From Candidatus Epulonipiscium sp. (lineage in GTDB: Bacteria > Bacillota_A > Clostridia > Lachnospirales > Cellulosilyticaceae), in assembly GCA_012841565.1 (NCBI GenBank), contig DUUM01000108.1, positions 1 to 20,241 on the forward strand: a stretch of DNA of 20,241 bases, read 5' to 3'. The position numbers were made by a program, and so were the translations under genes. Shown here piece after piece: positions 1 to 7,196 of this stretch. Below the pieces are notes generated by a model. That model had not been told where the DNA came from. It saw only the letters and a program-made list of their open reading frames with translations, and did not search any database. The stretch's first letter is position 1; each line of letters opens with the position of its first letter.

Positions 1-66
1 CAATTCCCTAAAATCCTTCTTCCTTGTTTTTAACTGTGGTAACTACATTCCTAACACTTTTTTTGA

Positions 67-114
67 TGGAAAGACTTTATTTAATTATTTTTTGGTGGTG
101 GAAGGACTTTATTT
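67..114. repeat. Pair of 16-bp imperfect direct repeats
   Basis: The 16-mer at 67-82 (TGGAAAGACTTTATTT) recurs at 99-114 with one base changed (TGGAAGGACTTTATTT), a 32-bp period. It lies just downstream of the minus-strand SpoIID-like gene in a non-coding stretch at the window edge. I see no terminator hairpin or other known element here, so its role is unknown. Confidence 0.5.
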
Positions 115-129
115 TGTTCTGACAAATGA

Positions 130-2715
130 TTATAATAAACCTCCCACTTTCGTCTCCGGAAAATAATGCAACAAAATTTCCTTATAATTTTGGCCTCTTT
201 CGATCATTCCTCTGACCCCATCTTGGCTCATTCCTACCCCATGTCCAAATCCACCACCATATAAAGTGACTGATTGGAGTTTTTCATCCTTACCGTATTT
301 GGCATCCATAGCAAAAAATGCGCTAGGCAGCATTTCGTAGTTTTTAAGTTCTGTAGCATCTTGGCGTTTTATGATAATGGGGTCTTGGCCTTCTATTCTT
401 TGCATTGGAGAAAGAAGTGTGCGTACATTATATTCCGTTAAAACTTTTATGGTGTCTTGGCTACCATAAAAAATAATCTCCATTATGTTGCCGCCTTCGC
501 CTCTTTTATTAATTTGAATTTTTTCCACTTGCCCAATATCATCAATATCTGTGGCCCTAAAGACCCGGTCTTTACCTAAAGTTTTTATTAAAGCTGGATT
601 GACGCTATACCTTTTTTTAATCCCTGCATTGACACTTTTGCTAATCTCGTCTGCACTCATTGTCACTTGCCACCTAAACCAAGGAGACCTATTATCAAAA
701 GAATCAATATTGGCACTTGTCGTGGTAAAAAATTCATAGGCACTTTTTTCATCTTTCATATCTGACACGACCAGCTTCCCATTATACTGAGGTTTAGAAA
801 CCACATAAACAGGGGTATTTGCCGGAAATGTGCCATCTGAGTTTGCCCATACTTCGCCGTAATTTGCCGTATAACCAGCAGATGTTGAAAAACAATTTGA
901 ACTAATGACTTGGCCATTATACTGAAGCACTTGATTTTTGGTTTCATAGGCAGCCTCTAAGGATATTTCATCTGCGGGAATATTATTATAAACTTGGCTA
1001 TTAGTTGAATCATCTAGGTTAGCCCCGTACGCTCCAAACTTATTATTCAACACATGAACATAAGCATAACTCCTAGCAACTATTGCTTGAACCTTACAGG
1101 CCTCTATACCATAGCTAGTTGGCATTTCACTTGGAATAACCGTTGCTACATAATCTTCTATTGTTACCTCATTAATCAAGGTGTACCCTCCACCATCTTC
1201 CTTGCAGATTTCAAGTGTTCCTGGATATAAAGGCTCTGTGTCACGCCTTTTAATTGTTTCTACTTGCAAGAGTGCCTGGTTGTGTTCATTCTTGCTGGCC
1301 TTAGCTGTGCTTAGTGCCCCTTTGCTAAGTTCAGCTTTGCTTAATGACGTAATTTTAATTCTAGGCTTTTCTTTTGTCATTTTTTTTGACCACTGATTGA
1401 TGTCCATAACTTCTCCTACTTCATAAGTCTTTTTTTCGCCATAAAAATCTACCACAAAGGGTTGAGTACTTTTAATTTTCACTTCTTTATGTATTTTATC
1501 TTCAAAATCTGTGGTTGTTAGCAGAAGGCGTATGGACTTCATGCTAGGTTTTTTCTTAATGGTTATTGTATTTATTTTTCCGTTATCCATGGCATATTCT
1601 ATATCAGGTGTGCCTACGATAATACTACTTAACTTGCTCCATGATACGCCTTCTTCAGTGGTATCATAAATCTTGAGGTTTTCAGAAACAGGGATCATCC
1701 CATTTTTTTCAGTTTCAATATAGGAATCCCCTACCCGAATCACTCTATCTTTATATTCCTCTTTTTTTATATCAACACCTATTATTTCCCCATTTTTAAA
1801 GTGCAGGTCAACTAAAGTATCAATATAAGTTGCATCTAATAAATCTGTGTCATAGGTTTTGCTAATCCCACCTATTAGGATTTCTACTTGGCCTTTTTCT
1901 ACCTTGGTAATATAGGCGCTTTCAAGGGACGGACTGTTATTGATAACGTCTACAACCCCTAGGATTTCATTGTTTTTAACAATGACTTTTATTTGTTGAT
2001 CTATATAGGCATCCATAGAGAGTCCTTCAAAGCCGTATTCCCCTTGATCTGTTGCAGCTTTCCAGGGACCTAAGTTTTCATCCGTTCCTGGCGTTGCCAA
2101 CACAATAAGGCTTTTTTCCTGAATCTCATAAAGGCGCTTCCCTGGATTTTCTGGGTTTTCTGTATTTAGCTTATTAATTAATTTTGAATATATCTCAATA
2201 AATCTTTGCATGGATATTGGTTGATTGGTGACATCTTCTTTAGCCTTAACTTTAATACTATACTTGTTTTCTGAGAGACTACTTAGAATGCCAACAACTT
2301 GTTTGTAGGTAAGAAGCTCCCCTGGGTAAAACTTATTATCGATTCCTTCCATATAACCAAGTTCTACAACAGCATTAATATATTTATCATACCAAAATGA
2401 TGGGAGTGTGTCCTCTAGCACAATATTTCTTCCTAGCTGATTAATTTCATCTCTGCTATAAAAGGTATAGGCGATTAGTTTGGCTGCGTTAGCTCTTGAG
2501 ATTGCTGTGGAAATCCCCTGACTTTTTTCCCCTTCTTCAACCTCTTCTACAGCCCCTACTTCACTAGGCCTAGCCATAGCTTCCCAACTATCAGGCATCC
2601 AATTATCTTTTGAAATTGCTGCAACACCCACTATCATAACAAGTAAGACAATCACCCACACACTACTACCCGTCTTCTCATTCTGATTATGATTTCGACT
2701 TGATCTTCTTTGCAT
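130..2715 (-). CDS. SpoIID/LytB-domain protein with N-terminal membrane anchor and S-layer-homology-like region
   Basis: Probable cell-wall hydrolase or modifier of the SpoIID/LytB family, whose sporulation member is a lytic transglycosylase acting on peptidoglycan during engulfment. I start it at the ATG at 2713-2715, because AAGGAGG lies 6 nt upstream; the open frame runs 12 codons further to a TTG, which I reject. It has 861 residues. A basic N-terminus and one membrane segment (about residues 20-35) are followed by a region with SLH-like phrasing (ISRANAAKLIAYTF; FYPGELLTYKQVVGIL), then a long region I cannot assign. The SpoIID domain fills roughly the last 340 residues. It includes the conserved VIPSEMP motif, with the presumed catalytic Glu, KVQAIVARSYA, and the C-terminal GGGFGHGVGMSQDG signature. 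It is much longer than SpoIID itself (about 340 aa), so it may be a vegetative or spore-coat paralogue rather than the sporulation protein. Confidence 0.9.
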   Translation of the reverse strand: MQRRSSRNHNQNEKTGSSVWVIVLLVMIVGVAAISKDNWMPDSWEAMARPSEVGAVEEVEEGEKSQGISTAISRANAAKLIAYTFYSRDEINQLGRNIVLEDTLPSFWYDKYINAVVELGYMEGIDNKFYPGELLTYKQVVGILSSLSENKYSIKVKAKEDVTNQPISMQRFIEIYSKLINKLNTENPENPGKRLYEIQEKSLIVLATPGTDENLGPWKAATDQGEYGFEGLSMDAYIDQQIKVIVKNNEILGVVDVINNSPSLESAYITKVEKGQVEILIGGISKTYDTDLLDATYIDTLVDLHFKNGEIIGVDIKKEEYKDRVIRVGDSYIETEKNGMIPVSENLKIYDTTEEGVSWSKLSSIIVGTPDIEYAMDNGKINTITIKKKPSMKSIRLLLTTTDFEDKIHKEVKIKSTQPFVVDFYGEKKTYEVGEVMDINQWSKKMTKEKPRIKITSLSKAELSKGALSTAKASKNEHNQALLQVETIKRRDTEPLYPGTLEICKEDGGGYTLINEVTIEDYVATVIPSEMPTSYGIEACKVQAIVARSYAYVHVLNNKFGAYGANLDDSTNSQVYNNIPADEISLEAAYETKNQVLQYNGQVISSNCFSTSAGYTANYGEVWANSDGTFPANTPVYVVSKPQYNGKLVVSDMKDEKSAYEFFTTTSANIDSFDNRSPWFRWQVTMSADEISKSVNAGIKKRYSVNPALIKTLGKDRVFRATDIDDIGQVEKIQINKRGEGGNIMEIIFYGSQDTIKVLTEYNVRTLLSPMQRIEGQDPIIIKRQDATELKNYEMLPSAFFAMDAKYGKDEKLQSVTLYGGGFGHGVGMSQDGVRGMIERGQNYKEILLHYFPETKVGGLL

Positions 2716-2841
2716 TTTCGGCCTCCTTATCACCTTTTTATCACTATACAACTCAGTAGCTTGTACTATATATATATGTTTTAAGTGAAGGCTTAGAACT
2801 CAAAAAATGTTTAGAGATCAAAAAATCCTAAAAAAGGCAAT

Positions 2842-3096
2842 ATAAAAACCGCTAGTATAAACTAGCGGTTAATATTCAGTTATACCCCGAAATGCCGGTT
2901 CTTGCATTTTGACGCCCTAGCTCAAGCCAGGGGGGTGCCTGCAAAAATATCGTTGCCTTCCACTGCCCAAAGGGAATTATCTTGTGGCCTGGCATTAATG
3001 CTTTTATTATTAAGGCTCCCAGATCGTAGTTGTAGGTTCAAAATAACAAGAATGTCGTACACCCCAGGAATGCATATCTGTTTGTATTTAGTTTGT
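2842..3096 (-). ncRNA. ssrS: Small RNA, probable 6S RNA
   Basis: A non-coding transcript with its own promoter (about 3103-3130) and an intrinsic terminator (2844-2870). On the minus strand it can form a long, interrupted rod. TTCTTG near the 5' end pairs with CAAGAA near the 3' end. GGGAGCC pairs with GGCACCC, with one A-A mismatch. An apical hairpin pairs GCC..CCAC with GTGG..GGC. On the 3' side of the central open region a small hairpin forms (CCCTGGC, TTGA loop, GCTAGGG). This rod, central bubble and 3'-side hairpin fit 6S RNA, which mimics an open promoter and binds housekeeping RNA polymerase. The TTGAACCT and TGGGAG phrases resemble clostridial 6S as I remember it. The family call rests on fold and memory, not a search. 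A 78-codon plus-strand frame across it is a shadow. The processed ends are estimates. Confidence 0.72.
2844..2870 (-). terminator. Intrinsic terminator of the 6S-like RNA
   Basis: On the minus strand a perfect 10-bp stem (AACCGCTAGT / ACTAGCGGTT, 4-nt loop) is followed by a run of T residues. Confidence 0.88.
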
Positions 3097-3102
3097 GCCT
3101 TT

Positions 3103-3130
3103 ATTATAACATATCTATATTTTTTTGCAA
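3103..3130 (-). promoter_or_regulatory. SigA-type promoter of the 6S-like RNA
   Basis: On the minus strand, TTGCAA (3125-3130) is separated by 16 nt from a perfect TATAAT (3103-3108), which is preceded by TG in the extended -10 position. The predicted transcription start is near 3096. Confidence 0.75.
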
Positions 3131-3271
3131 GTGTCTAGCAAAAACTGCCAATCAAGCTCTTTCTATCTCGTAATTTTGTGATTTCAATTGGCCCATAACT
3201 GACAATGACCTTACTATAGTATATGCTTTATCGTTACATATATTCATACTGAGTGTTCAGTGTGATATTTT

Positions 3272-5332
3272 TTATATATTAAACTGAGATGTTTGCTCGT
3301 TTAAGCTTTCTGCAATTTTTGCCAATTCCTCACTTGAGTGGGCAATTTCTTCGGTAGAAGCCGTCTGCTCTTCTACTGACGCTGCTGCTTCTTGTGTACC
3401 TGCTGCATTTTGCTGAGAAATAGCGGAAAGCTGCTCAATAATACTAATAATATCTTCTTTTTTATTTGCCATTTCATCACTTGAGCTACTCACCTTATTA
3501 ATAACGTCCCTCATTTCCTCTATGGCCTCGGCAATTCCATCAAATTTATTATTGGTCATTTCAACACTTTCTGATTGTGAAACAACTACTTTAGCCACTT
3601 CTTCCATGGTTGTAACTCCACTTAAAGTCTTATCTGTTAGATCCTTGATGATCGTTGTAATTTCACCTGTAAACTGAGTTGACTGCTCTGCAAGTTTCCG
3701 TATTTCATCTGCTACAACTGCAAATCCTCGCCCAGCATCTCCTGCTCTTGCGGCCTCTATGGCTGCATTTAAAGCAAGTAAATTGGTCTGATCGGCTATG
3801 TTTTGAATCATTTCACTTGCTGCAACAATTTGACTTGCACTCTCATTTGTATCTATAATAATGTTTTGAACTTCTTGGGACGATCGACTATTCATACTTG
3901 TTTTTTCTACAAGTTCTTGTAATATTTTTAGCCCTTCATTCTTAAGATTATTTACTTTTTCAGTGGTGGCATTTAAGTTTTCAATATATATTTTATTTTG
4001 GGTTACTAAATCTCCAAGAACAGAAATAGCAATCACGCCTTGCTCTGTTTCCTTTGCTTGATTTGATGCGCCGTGGGCAATATCTTCAATAACCTTAGCA
4101 ACTTCATCCGCAGCTAGGGCAGATTGTTGACTGGTGGCCGTCAGTTCCTCAGATGATGCTGCTAGTTGCTCAGATGCGCCTACAACATTTCTAAGAACAT
4201 TTCTTATAGCCGTTTGCATGGTGCTAACTGCTTGGGATATTTGTCCTAATTCATCTTTTTTGCTTATTAAGTCTTCTGGCACATCGATTGTAAAGTCACC
4301 TGACGCCATAAAGCCCATTTGTTCTTTTAATTTATTGATTATTTTTATAGCATAGTTTGAAGCCCTAAATAAAACGAATCCCAGCAGTATAAAGGCTAAT
4401 AGCCCCGAAACAACAATGATAAACCCATTTGTTTTAATAGCATTTTTTATCCTACTCATAGAATAACCTATGCTTAGAGCCCCTATCTTTTCACCGTTTA
4501 TAATAACAGGATGCGTAATATCAAAAACTGTTTCATCTGTTGCCTCATAATATCTTTGCCTCGTATGGACCTGTTCTTCATTTACCGCTGATTTACTAGC
4601 TGCATCGGTAAAAATTATCCCTATTCTTTCTTTATTGCTATGGGCAATAGATTCGAAATCTGTGTTAATTAACATGGCATAGATAATCTCATCACTTTTA
4701 GTTATTTCTTCTAATAGGGCTTGGTACTCAAATACCTCTGTCAGTTCTTGAACCGTATCTGCTGCAATTCCTATTTGAATAATTCCGTCGTTACCATCTT
4801 TTATATATCCATATTTGAAAACCTTATCTGAGTTAGTATCTTTTCTAATTTCTTCAATAAGGTCTTGCTCACTAGATTTTATTAAAGTGTTTACGGAATG
4901 AGCTGGTGGTACGACCTCCCCAACATATTCTGCAACTGTTGAGTATAAAATTTCACCCGTCATATCAAAATAATTCATTTCGTCAATATTAGATTCCCTT
5001 GCTAAATCGTTTAAGAATCCATTATTTAATTTTTCTTTATTTAACTTTATAGTTTTTGCGCCTGTTTTTATTTTGTCCTCAAGCATAAGATTAACCACGT
5101 CTAAAGATTTTGTATTGTATGCCATCATATCTATAAACTGCTTTGATGTTTGAATTCCGTTGGCTTCCATTTCGGCGAGTAAGCTTGCCCTTGTAAAATA
5201 AGTTGAAATAGCTGTCATAGCTGATACCCCTATTAATACTACTATTAACGGGATCACAATTAGCCGCGTCTTAATTGTTGCAATTTTAATCTTAGTGGTT
5301 TTAACTTCTTTAGTTCCCTTAGCTTTACTCAT
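3272..5332 (-). CDS. Methyl-accepting chemotaxis protein
   Basis: Membrane chemoreceptor (686 aa) that signals to the CheA/CheW array. Start ATG at 5332 has GGGAGGG about 8 nt upstream. TM1 spans about residues 24-44. An extracellular sensor of about 250 residues looks Cache-like, from its helical start, the mixed alpha/beta segment ending near [10 protein letters not shown], and its position between two TMs. TM2 lies at about 300-320 and is followed by a HAMP domain to about 372. The long cytoplasmic coiled coil has the diagnostic tip [20 protein letters not shown] around residues 515-535 and glutamate/glutamine-rich methylation helices near the C-terminus. No C-terminal pentapeptide tether for CheR/CheB is visible. 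The ligand cannot be named from sequence. It stands alone with its own promoter (5444-5472) and is not in a che operon here. Confidence 0.96.
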   Translation of the reverse strand: MSKAKGTKEVKTTKIKIATIKTRLIVIPLIVVLIGVSAMTAISTYFTRASLLAEMEANGIQTSKQFIDMMAYNTKSLDVVNLMLEDKIKTGAKTIKLNKEKLNNGFLNDLARESNIDEMNYFDMTGEILYSTVAEYVGEVVPPAHSVNTLIKSSEQDLIEEIRKDTNSDKVFKYGYIKDGNDGIIQIGIAADTVQELTEVFEYQALLEEITKSDEIIYAMLINTDFESIAHSNKERIGIIFTDAASKSAVNEEQVHTRQRYYEATDETVFDITHPVIINGEKIGALSIGYSMSRIKNAIKTNGFIIVVSGLLAFILLGFVLFRASNYAIKIINKLKEQMGFMASGDFTIDVPEDLISKKDELGQISQAVSTMQTAIRNVLRNVVGASEQLAASSEELTATSQQSALAADEVAKVIEDIAHGASNQAKETEQGVIAISVLGDLVTQNKIYIENLNATTEKVNNLKNEGLKILQELVEKTSMNSRSSQEVQNIIIDTNESASQIVAASEMIQNIADQTNLLALNAAIEAARAGDAGRGFAVVADEIRKLAEQSTQFTGEITTIIKDLTDKTLSGVTTMEEVAKVVVSQSESVEMTNNKFDGIAEAIEEMRDVINKVSSSSDEMANKKEDIISIIEQLSAISQQNAAGTQEAAASVEEQTASTEEIAHSSEELAKIAESLNEQTSQFNI

Positions 5333-5406
5333 ATTATTCCCTCCCTGGATAATGCCACTATTATGTGTTCTTTATGTTATTTTGTAACTTCTTGTGCTTT
5401 TTTAGC

Positions 5407-5431
5407 ATAATAACAATTTTATTGTCATTAT
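5407..5431. promoter_or_regulatory. Inverted repeat in the chemoreceptor leader
   Basis: ATAATAACAAT and ATTGTCATTAT are 11-nt arms with one mismatch, separated by TTT. They lie just downstream of the predicted chemoreceptor start site (~5437). This could be an operator or an AU-rich leader hairpin; which one is not visible. Confidence 0.35.
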
Positions 5432-5443
5432 TTGCTCTCTTCT

Positions 5444-5472
5444 ATAGTAACCGCTTGTGTTATGGTAGTCAA
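5444..5472 (-). promoter_or_regulatory. SigA-type promoter of the chemoreceptor
   Basis: On the minus strand, TTGACT (5467-5472), a 17-nt spacer and TACTAT (5444-5449) form a good promoter. It leaves a leader of about 105 nt before the chemoreceptor ATG. The -35 box is 3 nt from the edge of the palindrome at 5476-5519. No SigD-like flagellar promoter was seen. Confidence 0.7.
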
Positions 5473-5475
5473 GCA

Positions 5476-5519
5476 AGGGACAGTCCCCACTTCATTGCAG
5501 TGAAGTAGGGACTGTCCCT
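5476..5519. repeat. REP-like palindrome, copy 1
   Basis: The 44-bp element opens with AGGGACAGTCCCC and closes with GGGACTGTCCCT, with inner arms CTTCA / TGAAG around a short variable centre. It can form a double-decker hairpin: the whole element folds, and each arm is itself near-palindromic. It lies between the divergent chemoreceptor promoter and the RAYT gene. The same element occurs at 6125, 7153 and 8628. Confidence 0.92.
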
Positions 5520-5576
5520 GTATATTTTGCTCTCAATATGCCTATACTCTAAAAAACATATAAAGGAGTCGATATT

Positions 5577-6152
5577 ATGGCAAGAAAACTTAGAGAGTGG
5601 CAGCCAAACACCAGTTATCATGTAACTGCCCGGGGAAATCGGAAAAACAATATTTTTAAAAATAAACAGGATTTCTGTGAGTATTTGAAACTACTCGCTG
5701 AAACTTTAAATCATTTTAAGGTAGAAACACCTTATGAGCTACTATCTTATTGTCTGATGGATAACCATGTTCATCTTCTTATATACACTAGCAGTATGCC
5801 TCTGGGTCCTTTTATAAAAAAACTCCATGGGAAGTACGCCATTTATTTTAACAAACAATATGATTACAACGGTCATTTATTCCAAGATCGCTTTTATTCT
5901 ACTCCTGCTAAAACCATCGCACAGCTTTTGGCAATCAGTAGCTATATTCATCTCAATCCAGTAACCGCAAATATGGTAACTAAGCCCGAAGATTACCCTT
6001 ACTCAAATTACCGGTTTTTAATTGGATCAGAAAAGTGTGGCTTCGTTAATAGTGAAAAAATCTTAGCCCCTTTTGGAAACGAACATCCTTATAAGACCTA
6101 TAAAGATTTTGTAGAAAGCATGATAGGGACAGTCCCCGCTTCACTTGAGTGA
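5577..6152 (+). CDS. REP-associated tyrosine transposase (RAYT, Y1_Tnp / IS200-like fold)
   Basis: Single-strand DNA nuclease-transposase of the HUH/Y1 superfamily; RAYTs are thought to mobilise or maintain REP palindromes. Length 191 aa, intact. Start ATG 5577 has AAAGGAG 8 nt upstream. Family landmarks are TARGNRKNNIF near the N-terminus, the metal-binding HUH motif in MDNHVHLL (His64, His66), GHLFQDRF around 99-106, and the probable catalytic tyrosine Tyr123 in SSYIHLNPV. The gene is bracketed by two copies of the palindrome (5476-5519 and 6125-6167), the classic REP-RAYT-REP arrangement. Its last eight residues, GTVPASLE, and its TGA stop are encoded inside the downstream palindrome, so the repeat has replaced or extended the native end of the protein. 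It is the only long plus-strand gene in this part, set among minus-strand neighbours. No classical inverted-repeat IS ends or target duplications were seen. Confidence 0.93.
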   Translation: MARKLREWQPNTSYHVTARGNRKNNIFKNKQDFCEYLKLLAETLNHFKVETPYELLSYCLMDNHVHLLIYTSSMPLGPFIKKLHGKYAIYFNKQYDYNGHLFQDRFYSTPAKTIAQLLAISSYIHLNPVTANMVTKPEDYPYSNYRFLIGSEKCGFVNSEKILAPFGNEHPYKTYKDFVESMIGTVPASLE

Positions 6153-6167
6153 AGTAGGGACTGTCCC
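6125..6167. repeat. REP-like palindrome, copy 2 (contains the RAYT stop codon)
   Basis: A 43-bp copy: AGGGACAGTCCCC..GGGACTGTCCCT with CTTCA/TGAAG inner arms. It overlaps the last codons and the TGA (6150-6152) of the RAYT gene. It ends exactly one base before the hemerythrin stop codon on the other strand (6168-6170). It is the only DNA between two convergent genes, so a hairpin here would serve both 3' ends. No T-run follows it, so it is not a standard intrinsic terminator. Confidence 0.93.
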
Positions 6168-6713
6168 TCACAACTCCATTTCTTCAAGTATATTTAAATA
6201 TTTTAGTTGAATTTTTTGCTTTTCTGCACTTTGCTCGAAATCTTCACATTCTCTATTGATTTGATCTAGTGTTTCTTGATCTAAATTATTTGTTGCATAC
6301 TTATAGACAACTGCATCTTCCTTATCGATATGCCTATCTAATAGGTGACAATAGGAAATTGCATTGGCAATTAGATCTAGTTTAGATTCTTCGTCTCCTT
6401 CAATAACTCTGTTGACGGCTGCTTCTAGTTCCTGAATATGCAATCTACCCAAATCATGTTCGACCAGCATGCCATGGGTAATTAATTTTTCCCCTATAGG
6501 GCCAAGTTTATTTCTCATTTGATTAAAGAGTAGTTTTTCTTCTTTGCCATGATGATGATGATCTACAAACGTTCTTAGAAAATCAATAATGATAAAAAAA
6601 TCCTGGTACTCTATTTCCTCATTTTTTAGTATTTTATAACAATATCTGCGTATAACCTTTAACATTCTTTTTGCTGCTTTATGCTCTTCTACCATAAGTT
6701 CAATACAATCCAT
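6168..6713 (-). CDS. Hemerythrin HHE cation-binding domain protein
   Basis: Non-heme diiron protein of the hemerythrin/HHE family (181 aa); relatives bind O2 or NO, or protect or sense iron centres. Start ATG 6713 has AGGAAGG about 9 nt upstream. A four-helix HHE pattern with metal-ligand candidates is visible: His11 (EEHKAAK), the cluster DHHHHGKEEKLLF at 51-63, His80 and His86 (THGMLVEH), and His123/His128 with Glu132 (HLLDRHIDKED). No fused sensor or output domain is present; the tail is a plain charged helix. It diverges from a DUF2249 gene 203 bp away, a partner often found beside or fused to HHE domains, so joint function in O2/NO or redox response is a reasonable inference. Its TGA stop abuts the REP-like palindrome at 6125-6167. 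Confidence 0.9.
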   Translation of the reverse strand: MDCIELMVEEHKAAKRMLKVIRRYCYKILKNEEIEYQDFFIIIDFLRTFVDHHHHGKEEKLLFNQMRNKLGPIGEKLITHGMLVEHDLGRLHIQELEAAVNRVIEGDEESKLDLIANAISYCHLLDRHIDKEDAVVYKYATNNLDQETLDQINRECEDFEQSAEKQKIQLKYLNILEEMEL

Positions 6714-6767
6714 TGGATGTCATCCTTCCTGTTTTCAAATCAATATATGTTAGACTCATTGTAACTA

Positions 6768-6791
6768 AGTCATATTTTGTCCTTAATGACT
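6768..6791. promoter_or_regulatory. Candidate operator between hemerythrin and DUF2249 genes
   Basis: AGTCAT (6768-6773) and ATGACT (6786-6791) form a 6-bp inverted repeat with a 12-bp spacer. A third ATGACT occurs at 6870-6875 and a related GACTCAT at 6753-6759. It lies in the 203-bp divergent intergenic region. The half-site repetition suggests a shared regulator, but no known FNR, Rex or NsrR consensus fits. Confidence 0.3.
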
Positions 6792-6916
6792 ATTATATAT
6801 GAATGATAAAAATAAACTATGATTAGAATCACATATTGTTTTCTTTTTACATGCTAATATAAAAAAGTAATGACTCAAACATTTAATCTAAACACTTAAA
6901 AAGGAGCTGAATTATA

Positions 6917-7147
6917 ATGAAATTCACAGCACAAGTTGATGCTCGCAAATACGAGCCTAAAGATAAGCACAACGTTATATTTGAAACTTTTCATAATTTA
7001 GAAAAAGGGGAAATCATGGAGCTTGTTAATGATCATGATCCTCGCCCACTACATTATCAGATGCTAGCCGAATATACAGGCCAATTCGAGTGGAAATACC
7101 TTGAAGAAGGGCCCGAAGTTTGGCGGGTAGCCATAGAGAAGAAATAG
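6917..7147 (+). CDS. DUF2249 domain protein
   Basis: Small (76 aa) soluble protein of the DUF2249 family, which has a TusA-like fold and is often linked to hemerythrins. Start ATG 6917 is preceded by AAGGAG at 6901-6906. Family phrases are clear: LVNDHDPRPLHYQMLAEY and EYTGQFEWKYLEEGPEVWRV. It diverges from the hemerythrin gene, and its stop is 5 nt from the palindrome at 7153. The biochemical role of the family is not established; I infer only that it works with the hemerythrin. Confidence 0.88.
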   Translation: MKFTAQVDARKYEPKDKHNVIFETFHNLEKGEIMELVNDHDPRPLHYQMLAEYTGQFEWKYLEEGPEVWRVAIEKK

Positions 7148-7152
7148 CCCCC

Positions 7153-7196
7153 GGGGACAGTCCCTACTTCACTGTGGTGAAGTAGGGACTGTCCCC
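7153..7196. repeat. REP-like palindrome, copy 3 (contains the MATE stop codon)
   Basis: A 44-bp copy: GGGGACAGTCCCT..AGGGACTGTCCCC with ACTTCAC/GTGAAGT inner arms. It separates the convergent DUF2249 and MATE genes and encodes the last eight residues and the TGA of the MATE gene. Confidence 0.93.

Noticed and set aside
2902..3138. 78-codon plus-strand open frame
   Set aside because: It runs antisense through the 6S-like RNA, has no ribosome binding site and no protein-like composition.
5476..6167. RAYT plus two palindromes as a conventional insertion sequence
   Set aside because: No target duplications or IS200-type asymmetric ends are visible, and two further copies occur without the gene; a REP-RAYT arrangement fits better.
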